DNA of 64,000 nt from Peronospora farinosa (lineage: Eukaryota; Oomycota; Peronosporomycetes; Peronosporales; Peronosporaceae), in assembly GCA_947646735.1 (NCBI GenBank), contig CANTFK010000478.1, positions 1-64,000 of the forward strand, given 5' to 3'. Below the pieces are notes generated by a model. The model was not told where the DNA came from and made no database searches. It was given only the letters and a program-made list of their open reading frames with translations. Position numbers and translations under genes: made by a program. Shown one piece after another: positions 1-9,948 of the stretch (within the stretch, counting starts at the first letter, position 1; each line of letters opens with the position of its first letter).

Positions 1-3000
1 CGTAACTTGGCTGTTTCTTCTTTGTGACTCTCGAAAATACCCTGTAGCACTTGCTCTTGAGTTTCGCCTGCAATTTCTCTACTTCCTTTTCCAACTCCGG
101 CACTAGCTCCTCATTTTCGTGCACTTTTTGCCCAAATTGTTCTTCTGTTTCTTTAGCTCTTTCTTCTGCATTGACTGCAGCTCCTTCTGCTGTTCCTTGG
201 CGTATTTTAGCTCTTCTCGCAACTTCGCTTCTTGCTTTTCAAAGTCAGCGTATTTCGACTTTGTCTCGTCCACTTGTTTGGCAAGCTCTTCACTCGTTGG
301 TACAAAGCTTCAACAAACTGCAATTCTTCACGGTTTGTCGACATGCGTGCTAGCTCTGCTTGAATTAGGCCTGCAACTCATCACGTTTAGACTCACACAA
401 CTTGCGGTTCTTTGACGCCTCTTGGATCCAAAATTGGTACAGAATGTTTGTTGTCATGTACCCTTCCTTCTCTTTACGGAGATACTCAAGCGCTTCGGCA
501 CGAAGTCCTTCCAGATGTGGGTTTTGCCATGGATTACTGCCTGATCTCATTGACGGTTCGCCATCTGCACGCTTCTCATTCTGGTCTTCTTCGAGCCTGC
601 GCAGGTTCACTTCGGCTCGACTATACCGCAGGCGTTGGCTTCAAGTGCCTTCTTACAGGCTCCTCTACAAGCTGGATCTACGTCCGTTGTGCTGATCACT
701 GACCGCAAAGCATTCATTTCTGTCCAAAACGGCTCCATATCCTGCTGAATAGCCTCCATGTTGCTACGTAACTTGGCTGTTTCTTCGTTGTGACTCTCGA
801 AAATACCCTGTAGCACTTGCTCTTGAGTTTCGCCTGCAATTTCTCTACTTCCTTTTCCAACTCCGGCACTAGCTCCTCATTTTCGTGCACTTTTTGCCCA
901 AATTGTTCTTCTGTTTCTTTAGCTCTTTCTTCTGCATTGACTGCAGCTCCTTCTGCTGTTCCTTGGCGTATTTTAGCTCTTCTCGCAACTTCGCTTCTTG
1001 CTTTTCAAAGTCAGCGTATTTCGACTTTGTCTCGTCCACTTGTTTGGCAAGCTCTTCACTCGTTGGTACAAAGCTTCAACAAACTGCAATTCTTCACGGT
1101 TTGTCGACATGCGTGCTAGCTCTGCTTGAATTAGGCCTGCAACTCATCACGTTTAGACTCACACAACTTGCGGTTCTTTGACGCCTCTTGGATCCAAAAT
1201 TGGTACAGAATGTTTGTTGTCATGTACCCTTCCTTCTCTTTACAGAGATACTCAAGCGCTTCGGCACGAAATCCTTCCAGATGTGGGTTTTGCCATGGAT
1301 TACTGCCTGATCTCATTGACGGTTCGCCATCTGCACGCTTCTCATTCTGGTCTTCTTCGAGCCTGCGCAGGTTCACTTCGGCTCGACTATACCGCAGGCG
1401 TTGGCTTCAAGTGCCTTCTTACAGGCTCCTCTACAAGCTGGATCTACGTCCGTTGTGCTGATCACTGACCGCAAAGCATTCATTTCTGTCCAAAACGGCT
1501 CCATATCCTGCTGAATAGCCTCCATGTTGCTACGTAACTTGGCTGTTTCTTCGTTGTGACTCTCGAAAATACCCTGTAGCACTTGCTCTTGAGTTTCGCC
1601 TGCAATTTCTCTACTTCCTTTTCCAACTCCGGCACTAGCTCCTCATTTTCCTGCACTTTTTGCCCAAATTGTTCTTCTGTTTCTTTAGCTCTTTCTTCTG
1701 CATTGACTGCAGCTCCTTCTGCTGTTCCTTGGCGTATTTTAGCTCTTCTCGCAACTTCGCTTCTTGCTTTTCAAAGTCAGCGTATTTCGACTTTGTCTCG
1801 TCCACTTGTTTGGCAAGCTCTTCACTCGTTGGTACAAAGCTTCAACAAACTGCAATTCTTCACGGTTTGTCGACATGCGTGCTAGCTCTGCTTGAATTAG
1901 GCCTGCAACTCATCACGTTTAGACTCACACAACTTGCGGTTCTTTGACGCCTCTTGGATCCAAAATTGGTACAGAATGTTTGTTGTCATGTACCCTTCCT
2001 TCTCTTTACAGAGATACTCAAGCGCTTCGGCACGAAATCCTTCCAGATGTGGGTTTTGCCATGGATTACTGCCTGATCTCATTGACGGTTCGCCATCTGC
2101 ACGCTTCTCATTCTGGTCTTCTTCGAGCCTGCGCAGGTTCACTTCGGCTCGACTATACCGCAGGCGTTGGCTTCAAGTGCCTTCTTACAGGCTCCTCTAC
2201 AAGCTGGATCTACGTCCGTTGTGCTGATCACTGACCGCAAAGCATTCATTTCTGTCCAAAACGGCTCCATATCCTGCTGAATAGCCTCCATGTTGCTACG
2301 TAACTTGGCTGTTTCTTCGTTGTGACTCTCGAAAATACCCTGTAGCACTTGCTCTTGAGTTTCGCCTGCAATTTCTCTACTTCCTTTTCCAACTCCGGCA
2401 CTAGCTCCTCATTTTCCTGCACTTTTTGCCCAAATTGTTCTTCTGTTTCTTTAGCTCTTTCTTCTGCATTGACTGCAGCTCCTTCTGCTGTTCCTTGGCG
2501 TATTTTAGCTCTTCTCGCAACTTCGCTTCTTGCTTTTCAAAGTCAGCGTATTTCGACTTTGTCTCGTCCACTTGTTTGGCAAGCTCTTCACTCGTTGGTA
2601 CAAAGCTTCAACAAACTGCAATTCTTCACGGTTTGTCGACATGCGTGCTAGCTCTGCTTGAATTAGGCCTGCAACTCATCACGTTTAGACTCACACAACT
2701 TGCGGTTCTTTGACGCCTCTTGGATCCAAAATTGGTACAGAATGTTTGTTGTCATGTACCCTTCCTTCTCTTTACAGAGATACTCAAGCGCTTCGGCACG
2801 AAATCCTTCCAGATGTGGGTTTTGCCATGGATTACTGCCTGATCTCATTGACGGTTCGCCATCTGCACGCTTCTCATTCTGGTCTTCTTCGAGCCTGCGC
2901 AGGTTCACTTCGGCTCGACTATACCGCAGGCGTTGGCTTCAAGTGCCTTCTTACAGGCTCCTCTACAAGCTGGATCTACGTCCGTTGTGCTGATCACTGA

Positions 3001-5868
3001 CCGCAAAGCATTCATTTCTGTCCAAAACGGCTCCATATCCTGCTGAATAGCCTCCATGTTGCTACGTAACTTGGCTGTTTCTTCTTTGTGACTCTCGAAA
3101 ATACCCTGTAGCACTTGCTCTTGAGTTTCGCCTGCAATTTCTCAACCTCCTTTTCCAACTCCGGCACTAGCTCCTCATTTTCGTGCACTTTTTGCCCAAA
3201 TTGTTCTTCTGTTTCTTTAGCTCTTTCTTCTGCATTGACTGCAGCTCCTTCTGCTGTTCCTTGGCGTATTTTAGCTCTTCTCGCAACTTCGCTTCTTGCT
3301 TTTCAAAGTCAGCGTATTTCGACTTTGTCTCGTCCACTTGTTTGGCAAGCTCTTCACTCGTTGGTACAAAGCTTCAACAAACTGCAATTCTTCACGGTTT
3401 GTCGACATGCGTGCTAGCTCTGCTTGAATTAGGCCTGCAACTCATCACGTTTAGACTCACACAACTTGCGGTTCTTTGACGCCTCTTGGATCCAAAATTG
3501 GTACAGAATGTTTGTTGTCATGTACCCTTCCTTCTCTTTACAGAGATACTCAAGCGCTTCGGCACGAAATCCTTCCAGATGTGGGTTTTGCCATGGATTA
3601 CTGCCTGATCTCATTGACGGTTCGCCATCTGCACGCTTCTCATTCTGGTCTTCTTCGAGCCTGCGCAGGTTCACTTCGGCTCGACTATACCGCAGGCGTT
3701 GGCTTCAAGTGCCTTCTTACAGGCTCCTCTACAAGCTGGATCTACGTCCGTTGTGCTGATCACTGACCGCAAAGCATTCATTTCTGTCCAAAACGGCTCC
3801 ATATCCTGCTGAATAGCCTCCATGTTGCTACGTAACTTGGCTGTTTCTTCTTTGTGACTCTCGAAAATACCCTGTAGCACTTGCTCTTGAGTTTCGCCTG
3901 CAATTTCTCAACCTCCTTTTCCAATTCCGGCACTAGCTCCTCATTTTCCTGCACTTTTTGCCCAAATTGTTCTTCTGTTTCTTTAGCTCTTTCTTCTGCA
4001 TTGACTGCAGCTCCTTCTGCTGTTCCTTGGCGTATTTTAGCTCTTCTCGCAACTTCGCTTCTTGCTTTTCAAAGTCAGCGTATTTCGACTTTGTCTCGTC
4101 CACTTGTTTGGCAAGCTCTTCACTCGTTGGTACAAAGCTTCAACAAACTGCAATTCTTCACGGTTTGTCTACATGCGTGCTAGCTCTGCTTGAATTAGGC
4201 CTGCAACTCATCACGTTTAGACTCACACAACTTGCGGTTCTTTGACGCCTCTTGGATCCAAAATTGGTACAGAATGTTTGTTGTCATGTACCCTTCCTTC
4301 TCTTTACAGAGATACTCAAGCGCTTCGGCACGAAATCCTTCCAGATGTGGGTTTTGCCATGGATTACTGCCTGATCTCATTGACGGTTCGCCATCTGCAC
4401 GCTTCTCATTCTGGTCTTCTTCGAGCCTGCGCAGGTTCACTTCGGCTCGACTATACCGCAGGCGTTGGCTTCGAGTGCCTTCTTACAGGCTCCTCTACAA
4501 GCTGGATCTACGTCCGTTGTGCTGATCACTGACCGCAAAGCATTCATTTCTGTCCAAAACGGCTCCATATCCTGCTGAATAGCCTCCATGTTGCTACGTA
4601 ACTTGGCTGTTTCTTCTTTGTGACTCTCGAAAATACCCTGTAGCACTTGCTCTTGAGTTTCGCCTGCACTTTCTCAACCTCCTTTTCCAATTCCGGCACT
4701 AGCTCTTCATTTTCGTGCACTTTTTGCCCAAATTGTTCTTCTGTTTCTTTAGCTCTTTCTTCTGCATTGACTGCAGCTCCTTCTGCTGTTCCTTGGCGTA
4801 TTTTAGCTCTTCTCGCAACTTCGCTTCTTGCTTTTCAAAGTCAGCGTATTTCGACTTTGTCTCGTCCACTTGTTTGGCAAGCTCTTCACTCGTTGGTACA
4901 AAGCTTCAACAAACTGCAATTCTTCACGGTTTGTCTACATGCGTGCTAGCTCTGCTTGAATTAGGCCTGCAACTCATCACGTTTAGACTCACACAACTTG
5001 CGGTTCTTTGACGCCTCTTGGATCCAAAATTGGTACAGAATGTTTGTTGTCATGTACCCTTCCTTCTCTTTACAGAGATACTCAAGCGCTTCGGCACGAA
5101 ATCCTTCCAGATGTGGGTTTTGCCATGGATTACTGCCTGATCTCATTGACGGTTCGCCATCTGCACGCTTCTCATTCTGGTCTTCTTCGAGCCTGCGCAG
5201 GTTCACTTCGGCTCGACTATACCGCAGGCGTTGGCTTCAAGTGCCTTCTTACAGGCTCCTCTACAAGCTGGATCTACGTCCGTTGTGTTGATCACTGACC
5301 GCAAAGCATTCATTTCTGTCCAAAACGGCTCCATATCCTGCTGAATAGCCTCCATGTTGCTACGTAACTTGGCTGTTTCTTCGTTGTGACTCTCGAAAAT
5401 ACCCTGTAGCACTTGCTCTTGAGTTTCGCCTGCACTTTCTCAACCTCCTTTTCCAATTCCGGCACTAGCTCCTCATTTTCCTGCACTTTTTGCCCAAATT
5501 GTTCTTCTGTTTCTTTAGCTCTTTCTTCTGCATTGACTGCAGCTCCTTCTGCTGTTCCTTGGCGTATGTTAGCTCTTCTCGCAACTTCGCTTCTTGCTTT
5601 TCAAAGTCAGCGTATTTCGACTTTGTCTCGTCCACTTGTTTGGCAAGCTCTTCACTCGTTGGTACAAAGCTTCAACAAACTGCAATTCTTCACGGTTTGT
5701 CGACATGCGTGCTAGCTCTGCTTGAATTAGGCCTGCAACTCATCACGTTTAGACTCACACAACTTGCGGTTCTTTGACGCCTCTTGGATCCAAAATTGGT
5801 ACAGAATGTTTGTTGTCATGTACCCTTCCTTCTCTTTACAGAGATACTCAAGCGCTTCACGAAATCCT
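1..5868. repeat. 766-bp tandem repeat array, left copy (about 7.7 units)
   Basis: Direct repeats with an exact 766-bp period: the landmark TGCTCTTGAGTTTCGCC recurs at 51, 817, 1583, 2349, 3115, 3881, 4647 and 5413. Units differ by only a few scattered substitutions (for example CGAAGTCC versus CGAAATCC, TTTACGGAG versus TTTACAGAG, GTCGACAT versus GTCTACAT). The array enters from outside the window and stops at about 5868, inside a unit, where repeat sequence changes abruptly to TATCGCACATCG. The same stop point is found at the end of the array at 36241-56367. The unit is derived from SMC4 (see the pseudogene entry). No spacers or transposon termini are seen between units. Confidence 0.98.
1..5868 (-). 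pseudogene. SMC4: Amplified SMC4 coiled-coil arm fragment (one per 766-bp unit)
   Basis: SMC4 is the ATPase subunit of condensin that, with SMC2, forms a ring that compacts chromosomes. Read on the minus strand, each unit gives, in three frames, pieces of one long coiled coil: AEALEYLRKEKEGY followed by LYQFWIQEASKNRKLCE, then LIQAELARMSTNREELQF, then DETKSKYADFEKQEAKLREE, then VQENEELVPELEKEVEKLQ, then IFESHNEETAKLRSNMEA and NLRRLEEDQNEKRA. The order and the EYLRKE motif match the arm just N-terminal of the SMC4 hinge. The hinge fragment at 7560-8944 continues this sequence past NEKRA, confirming the source gene. Several single-base frameshifts separate the pieces, and the same ones occur in essentially every unit. 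There is no ATPase head or hinge, so this is a decayed, amplified segment and not a gene. Confidence 0.88.
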
Positions 5869-6110
5869 TCCTATCGCACATCGAAGGTGTCGGCTATAGG
5901 GGTACCCTTCTTTGGACCGGCGTTTGATTCTACAGTACAACTTGTCTAAAATGTTTCTGCACTTACTGATAACCTGTCTAATCTGCTAACCTATGGTCAA
6001 TCCCGAGAACGTCCATCCAATTAGTATAAAACTGCCGTATTTGGTAGCCTTTATTATCTTATAAAACCTTTTAGTGTCAGCTTAGACAGGTTCTTCTGTA
6101 CTATATACAC
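5869..6110. other. Gene-free flank between array and synthetase pseudogene
   Basis: No recognisable coding sequence. It holds an 11-bp inverted repeat (5971-5981 and 6082-6092) and some A/T-rich stretches such as TCTTATAAAACC. A promoter cannot be claimed. Confidence 0.5.
5971..6092. repeat. 122-bp segment bounded by 11-bp perfect inverted repeats
   Basis: AACCTGTCTAA at 5971-5981 is the exact reverse complement of TTAGACAGGTT at 6082-6092. The duplicate has the same arms at 56466-56476 and 56577-56587. It could be a very small inverted-repeat element or chance. No convincing target-site duplication is seen. Confidence 0.4.
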
Positions 6111-6834
6111 TGCTGAGGCTTTGATTACACGTAAGAAACTGCAACTCTTGCAGATGAAAAAGAATTGGACCCTACTGCCTATTTTTCAATCGTGTAAGTG
6201 AACTAGAAGGCGAACCCTTACCCTCACAAATTTCATGTATCCATTTCGTTACCTGAATTTCAAGAAAAATTTGGCAATGTAGAAGCTAGTAGCCATATCA
6301 CTGAGACCGTCTCAGTTGCTGGTCGACTTGTCAACTTCGTAATAAACGTTCTTCTGGAGCGAAATTGGTCTTTTATGATCTTCGTACCGATGGAAAAAGC
6401 TTCAAAATAATGTCGGACATTGGATCCGATGAAAATGACCAAGCTTCTATCAAAATCCACAGCATTTTACGTCGTGGAGATATCATAGGGGTCTAAGAGT
6501 ACCCTGGTAAATTCAAAAGGGTGAATTGCCGTATCCATTTATCGCAACAATTGGTACTATTGTCTCCTTGTATGCACATGCTGTCAAAAAGTCATACTGG
6601 ACTCACTCTTCAACAGGACACACGGTATCGTCAAAGGTGATTGGATCTTATTATGAATGATGACACGCGTGGAGCATTGTCACTTGAGCCAAGATCATAA
6701 ACGCCATTCGTCGATTTTTGTGCGATAAGAACTTTTTAGAAGTTGAGACTCAAATGGTGTAAATGATTGTCGGAGGTGCTGCTGCAAAACTTTTGTTACG
6801 TATCACAATGATCTGCACTTGAACTTGTTTAACC
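6111..6834 (+). pseudogene. KARS: Lysyl-tRNA synthetase fragment (copy 1), fused to acyl-CoA oxidase
   Basis: Lysyl-tRNA synthetase charges tRNA-Lys; it is a class II enzyme with an N-terminal OB-fold anticodon-binding domain. In changing frames the sequence reads ADEKELDPTAYF, NPYPHKFHVSISLPEFQ, TVSVAGRLVNF, LVFYDLRTDGKSF, ILRRGDIIGV, LTLQQDTRYRQR, IINAIRRFLCDKNFLEVET, and YHNDLH. This is the family order: NPYPHKF at the start of the OB domain, then the segment leading into class II motif 1. Motifs 2 and 3 are absent because the homology stops at the fusion near 6834. An in-frame TAA (6494-6496) follows GDIIGV and another lies at 6760-6762, besides frameshifts, so it cannot be functional. 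The first stop is shared with both other copies in the window; the second only with copy 2. Confidence 0.87.
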
Positions 6835-6842
6835 GTTAAGTT

Positions 6843-7188
6843 TATGGAGAGCGTGCGTTTTCACCAGTGAAATGCCCGTCATCCGTGCCAGCATCGATGA
6901 GCTGCTCACGTTGATCCGCCTTCATGCTGTAACGCTCGTAGATGGCTTCAACCTCTCGGATCACATGTTGAACTCGACACTCGACCGGTATGACGGTAAC
7001 GTATACGAGGCTCTGTAAAAGTCTGCGCAGTACGATCCTCTGAATCACTCGTCGGACAAGGTCGCGGTGTACGAGTCGCTACGGCCGATTCGCGTTGAAA
7101 TATCACAGTCATGTCTGGAAGAGGTTGATGTTAAAGAGATTTGGGTCGTCTACTTGAAAAACTAAGTACACACGACTTTCTACTGTAA
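6843..7188 (+). pseudogene. ACOX: Acyl-CoA oxidase C-terminal fragment (copy 1)
   Basis: Peroxisomal acyl-CoA oxidase catalyses the first, FAD-dependent step of peroxisomal beta-oxidation and produces hydrogen peroxide. From 6872 the plus strand reads [20 protein letters not shown], then [20 protein letters not shown], then YEAL, a stop (TAA 7016-7018), KSAQYDPLN and YESLRPIRVEI. The pattern HAVTLVD...F...D...[10 protein letters not shown]...PLN is characteristic of the ACOX C-terminal domain. The stop is shared with the copy at 57339. After EEVDVK the frame of this copy is lost and it ends early at 7163; the probable original stop is the TAA at 7186-7188, inferred from the second copy. It is joined directly to the synthetase fragment upstream. 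The catalytic N-terminal parts are missing here. Confidence 0.87.
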
Positions 7189-7559
7189 GAAGCCACGATT
7201 TGTGCAATGCCATTTGCCACAACGTGCGAATTAACTTCAACATGGACGATACAACGATCAAGTCACTGACAAGCGAAGCTTAGTGATTTGTCATTAAATT
7301 TGCGTTGTGGTTTGCACCTCAAGATTGACTTGTCAGTGGCACTAAGCTCAGTGATCAAGATGACTGAACTTGGGCTTCTTCTGAGCAATCCGACGGTGGC
7401 GATGGAGAATGGGTAGACGGTAATGCCATGCAAGATTTGACTTTTGGAGGGACTGAGACAATTGCAAATAATAGCGACGTAGTAAGCGAAGAAGCAGCAG
7501 CACCCGGTCGATGTGGAATCCTGATGGGTAATGTCGGCTGCACATGTAAGGAGGAGTAC
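7189..7559. other. Unassigned sequence between two converging pseudogenes
   Basis: It lies tail to tail between the oxidase remnant (plus) and the SMC4 remnant (minus). I recognise no gene. On the minus strand 7350-7559 could be badly decayed SMC4 sequence downstream of the acidic stretch, but no motif proves this. It is duplicated at 57685-58074. Confidence 0.4.
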
Positions 7560-8944
7560 ATCAACCAAACCAATTCCTCCTCGTTACTGTCTTCATCCTC
7601 GATGTGCTCCTCCTTTTGCTCATCGATTGCTTCGTTTCGATCAGCATTCTTGCTCTTCTTTCGACGCTTCCGAGCGGGCAAATCTGATTCATTCTCGAAA
7701 ACACTCGCACTGTGTTCTTGCTCCGTGATGAAAGCTGTATGGAGAGACGTGAGTTTTGCTTCCCAGTATGTCTCTTTGCGTTTTCATCCCCAGCATTTCT
7801 TCGCAGTCCTTCAAGCTGTTGGATAGATCAACTTCTGCACTTGCCATCCCGTCGTACTCCTTCTTTAGCTTTCGGTACTTTGACTCGTCCTTGCGGAGTC
7901 TTCTCTCTTTCGCAGTAACCTGCTCTTGAATCGCATTGCACTTCTCGCGGACTGCAAGACCTTTCTCCTTCATTGCAGTAATCTGCTCACGCGTGCGTTT
8001 AATCTTCGTTTTCGCTGATTCGATATCCTCCTCAATCTTCTTTAGGGCCTGCTCATTCTTTTCGGTGTTCTTTTAGCTGCTCTGAAAGTTACGCGAATCT
8101 TGGTCAGCTGTTTCGTTTAATCAGTAATTTGCTTCGTGATTTTTTGCCACACCCTGCTCCATGCGCAGTTTCTCACCACCGCCTGACATTGCGCCGGACA
8201 TCTCCACCAACTGTCCGTCTAAAGTCACGACACGATATTTGTATTGGCGTCCTTGATAAGCAATCGCTGAAGCCTCATCCAGGTCTTTAGTCACCAGTGT
8301 GTCACGCAGGGCATAATAAAACGCTGGCAGGTACTTGTCATCATTCACTTTCACCAACTTAAACAGTCGCGGTGCTTGGTGTCCGGAAGGAGCACTGACA
8401 TCACGAAAATGCTAAGTATACTTCGCCTTCAGATAACCCTGTTGCTCCAAAAATCAGGAACGTAGTGCATCCCAAGTTATGCTTACGTAGATATGCCACA
8501 CACGCTTGCGCGCCCGAAGTCGTCGCAACAACCAAATTGTTAAGCGCGCCACAAGCAGTTGAGATGGCGACGTTGTACTTGCCCTCGATTGCACCAAGGT
8601 GACCCAGGCGACCGAAAAGCCCAGCATATTCAAGTGGCATACCTGGTTTGAATGCATCAAGAAGCTCCCGTAGCATACGGCTCCGAGTTGCATGTGATTG
8701 CACCGCGATAGAGGCCTCTTCAGCTTTTGTGCGCGTCTCGCGGTATTTCTCTGCAACAGAGGTATCTTTGCCTTTTACGTCGTTCAACTCTTGCTCAGCG
8801 ACGACACGACAATGCCGTCCTTCATCTTGGCGGCGAGCTTTGCACGCTTCTCATTCTGGTCTTCTTCGAGCCTGCGCAGGTTCACTTCGGCTCGACTATA
8901 CCGCAGGCGTTGGCTTCAAGTGCCTTCTTATAGGCTCCTCTACA
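7560..8944 (-). pseudogene. SMC4: SMC4 pseudogene: arm end, complete hinge and post-hinge coil
   Basis: Minus strand, from high to low coordinates: 8838-8944 carries NLRRLEEDQNEKRA, shared with the 766-bp unit, continuing into KLAAKMKDG. 8401-8790 covers the coil YRETRTKAEEASIAVQSHA and the first hinge half (FGRLGHLGAIEGKYNVAIS, then LNNLVVATTSGAQACVAYL). 8121-8357 covers the second hinge half (AFYYALRDTLVTKDLDEAS, YRVVTLDGQLVEMSGAMSGG). 7690-8110 covers the returning coil (EQITAMKEKGLAVREKC, KYRKLKKEYDGMASAE). 7560-7690 is a basic then acidic linker (RKRRKKSK, EDEDSNEEE). The YALRDTLV and MSGAMSGGG motifs identify SMC4. Frameshifts separate the pieces and a stop (TAG, complement of 8412-8414) breaks the hinge. 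Both ATPase half-domains are missing. It is the only non-tandem SMC4 piece and supplies the sequence the satellite unit lacks. Confidence 0.9.
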
Positions 8945-8954
8945 AGTTGGTGCA

Positions 8955-8974
8955 AGTACATACATGTATGTACT
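8955..8974. repeat. 20-bp perfect palindrome at the SMC4 breakpoint
   Basis: AGTACATACATGTATGTACT equals its own reverse complement. It begins about 10 bp after SMC4 homology ends (8944). A 9-bp inverted pair, TATCCATAC at 8976-8984 and GTATGGATA at 9052-9060, follows directly. Confidence 0.85.
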
Positions 8975-9680
8975 GTATCCATACGTTATGGAGACGCCAG
9001 CTTATGTGTTATCAGGTTAGACCTCTAAAGGGGCCCCAGCAATAGCACGATGTATGGATAACTGTAGGCCAGATTGCTTGTCATTGTTCGTCAAGCAGAT
9101 TTAACGTGGCAATGCAGCCGAGCCAACACCTGGAATCCGGCAAGTGGGGACAATGTCAACGACCAATCGATATCGAATGATATCAACGTTGTGCCGTCTG
9201 CCAGCATTTGACTCACCATCATTATAATTGAGACCCAAGCACCCGATCTCCTCCATGGCACCGGCCACTAGCTGAGTTTTGATCATTATTCCTCCTGATC
9301 AAATCGAGTTTAGTACAACAAACGGGCTAATAAGATTAATTCTTGGCCTTTTGGTCTTAGTCGTGCGCCTGGTCAGACAGAGCGACCGCTTCCGGTTGGA
9401 TTGAGCATACCAATATCACTCGGGCACCGGAAGCAGATGATATTGAAGAAAGAATATCGACCCCAATTTCGACTTTTCTAGCGTATGATTTGAAATGCTA
9501 CAATTGCATTTCATGATCATTAGACGTTTGACAGGCGTAAATGTGACTGGTGTTGTGACTGATGGAGTTAAGACAGCGCAAGAGGCTACTACATGTGGCG
9601 ACGCGATTATCACCATTTTGCGGTGGCACGGTCCTAAGAGTTAATACAACAGCGTGGTTGATACAGTATTAACTAAAAGC
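8975..9680. other. Non-repetitive sequence, no gene recognised
   Basis: It has two short minus-strand reading frames (9101-9286 and 9416-9616), neither with a familiar motif nor a partner elsewhere in the window. It separates the SMC4 breakpoint from the third synthetase copy. No RNA gene or transposon end is seen. Confidence 0.4.
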
Positions 9681-9868
9681 TGCTGAGGGTTTGATTACAC
9701 GTAAGAAACTACAACTCTTGCAGATGAAGAAGAATTGGACCCTACTGCCTATTTTTTCAATCGTGTAAGTGAACTAGAAGGTGAACCCTTACCATCACAA
9801 ATTTCATGTATCCATTTCGTTACCGGAATTCCAAGAAAAATTTGGCAATGAAGAAGCTGGTAGTCATC
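9681..9868 (+). pseudogene. KARS: Lysyl-tRNA synthetase fragment (copy 3, 5' part)
   Basis: The homology starts at TGCTGAGG, exactly where copies 1 and 2 start (6111 and 56606), and covers the ELDPTAYFFNRVSELEGE segment through the FQEKFGNEEAGSHH region. It then stops in a run of 20-bp repeats. The rest of this copy lies inverted at 10064-10707. It retains FNRVSELEG, where copies 1 and 2 have already lost the frame, so it is closer to the parental gene at that point. Confidence 0.82.
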
Positions 9869-9948
9869 ACTCAGGCGGTTTTGACACCACTCAGGCGGTT
9901 TTGACACCACTCAGGCGGTTTTGACCCCACTCTGGCCGATTCTGCATC
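9869..9948. repeat. 20-bp tandem repeat, three copies plus a degenerate fourth
   Basis: The unit ACTCAGGCGGTTTTGACACC starts at 9869, 9889 and 9909. A diverged fourth (CACTCTGGCCGATTCTG) follows. It sits exactly at one breakpoint of the inverted synthetase copy. Confidence 0.9.

Larger units (their letters stand above)
5869..7826. repeat. Segmental duplication, left copy (array flank)
   Basis: This stretch is near-identical to 56368-58335, in the same orientation and directly after the same kind of 766-bp array. The match starts at the array edge (TATCGCACATCGAAGG in both), covers the lysyl-tRNA synthetase/acyl-CoA oxidase chimera and the first part of the SMC4 fragment, and stops at GTTGGATAG. 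Beyond that the left copy continues into more SMC4 and the right copy goes into GC-rich satellite. Differences are scattered substitutions, small indels and a changed CAG run. Confidence 0.95.

Noticed and set aside
51..353. Plus-strand open frames of 95-100 codons repeated in every 766-bp unit
   Set aside because: They are antisense to the SMC4 arm pieces, rich in Ser/Cys/Phe as expected for the complement of a Glu/Lys-rich coil, and are conserved only because the units are near-identical.
6842..7048. Minus-strand frame of 68 codons, repeated at 57337-57543
   Set aside because: It is the antisense shadow of the acyl-CoA oxidase C-terminal fragment, which has clear family motifs on the plus strand.
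7428..7826. Plus-strand frame of 132 codons
   Set aside because: It lies antisense to the SMC4 remnant (RKRRKKSK and the acidic EDEDSNEEE stretch on the minus strand); the Ser-rich part is the complement of the acidic codons.
7560..8944. A functional SMC4 gene
   Set aside because: The ATPase half-domains are missing, the hinge is interrupted by a stop and a frameshift, and the fragment ends at a palindromic junction.
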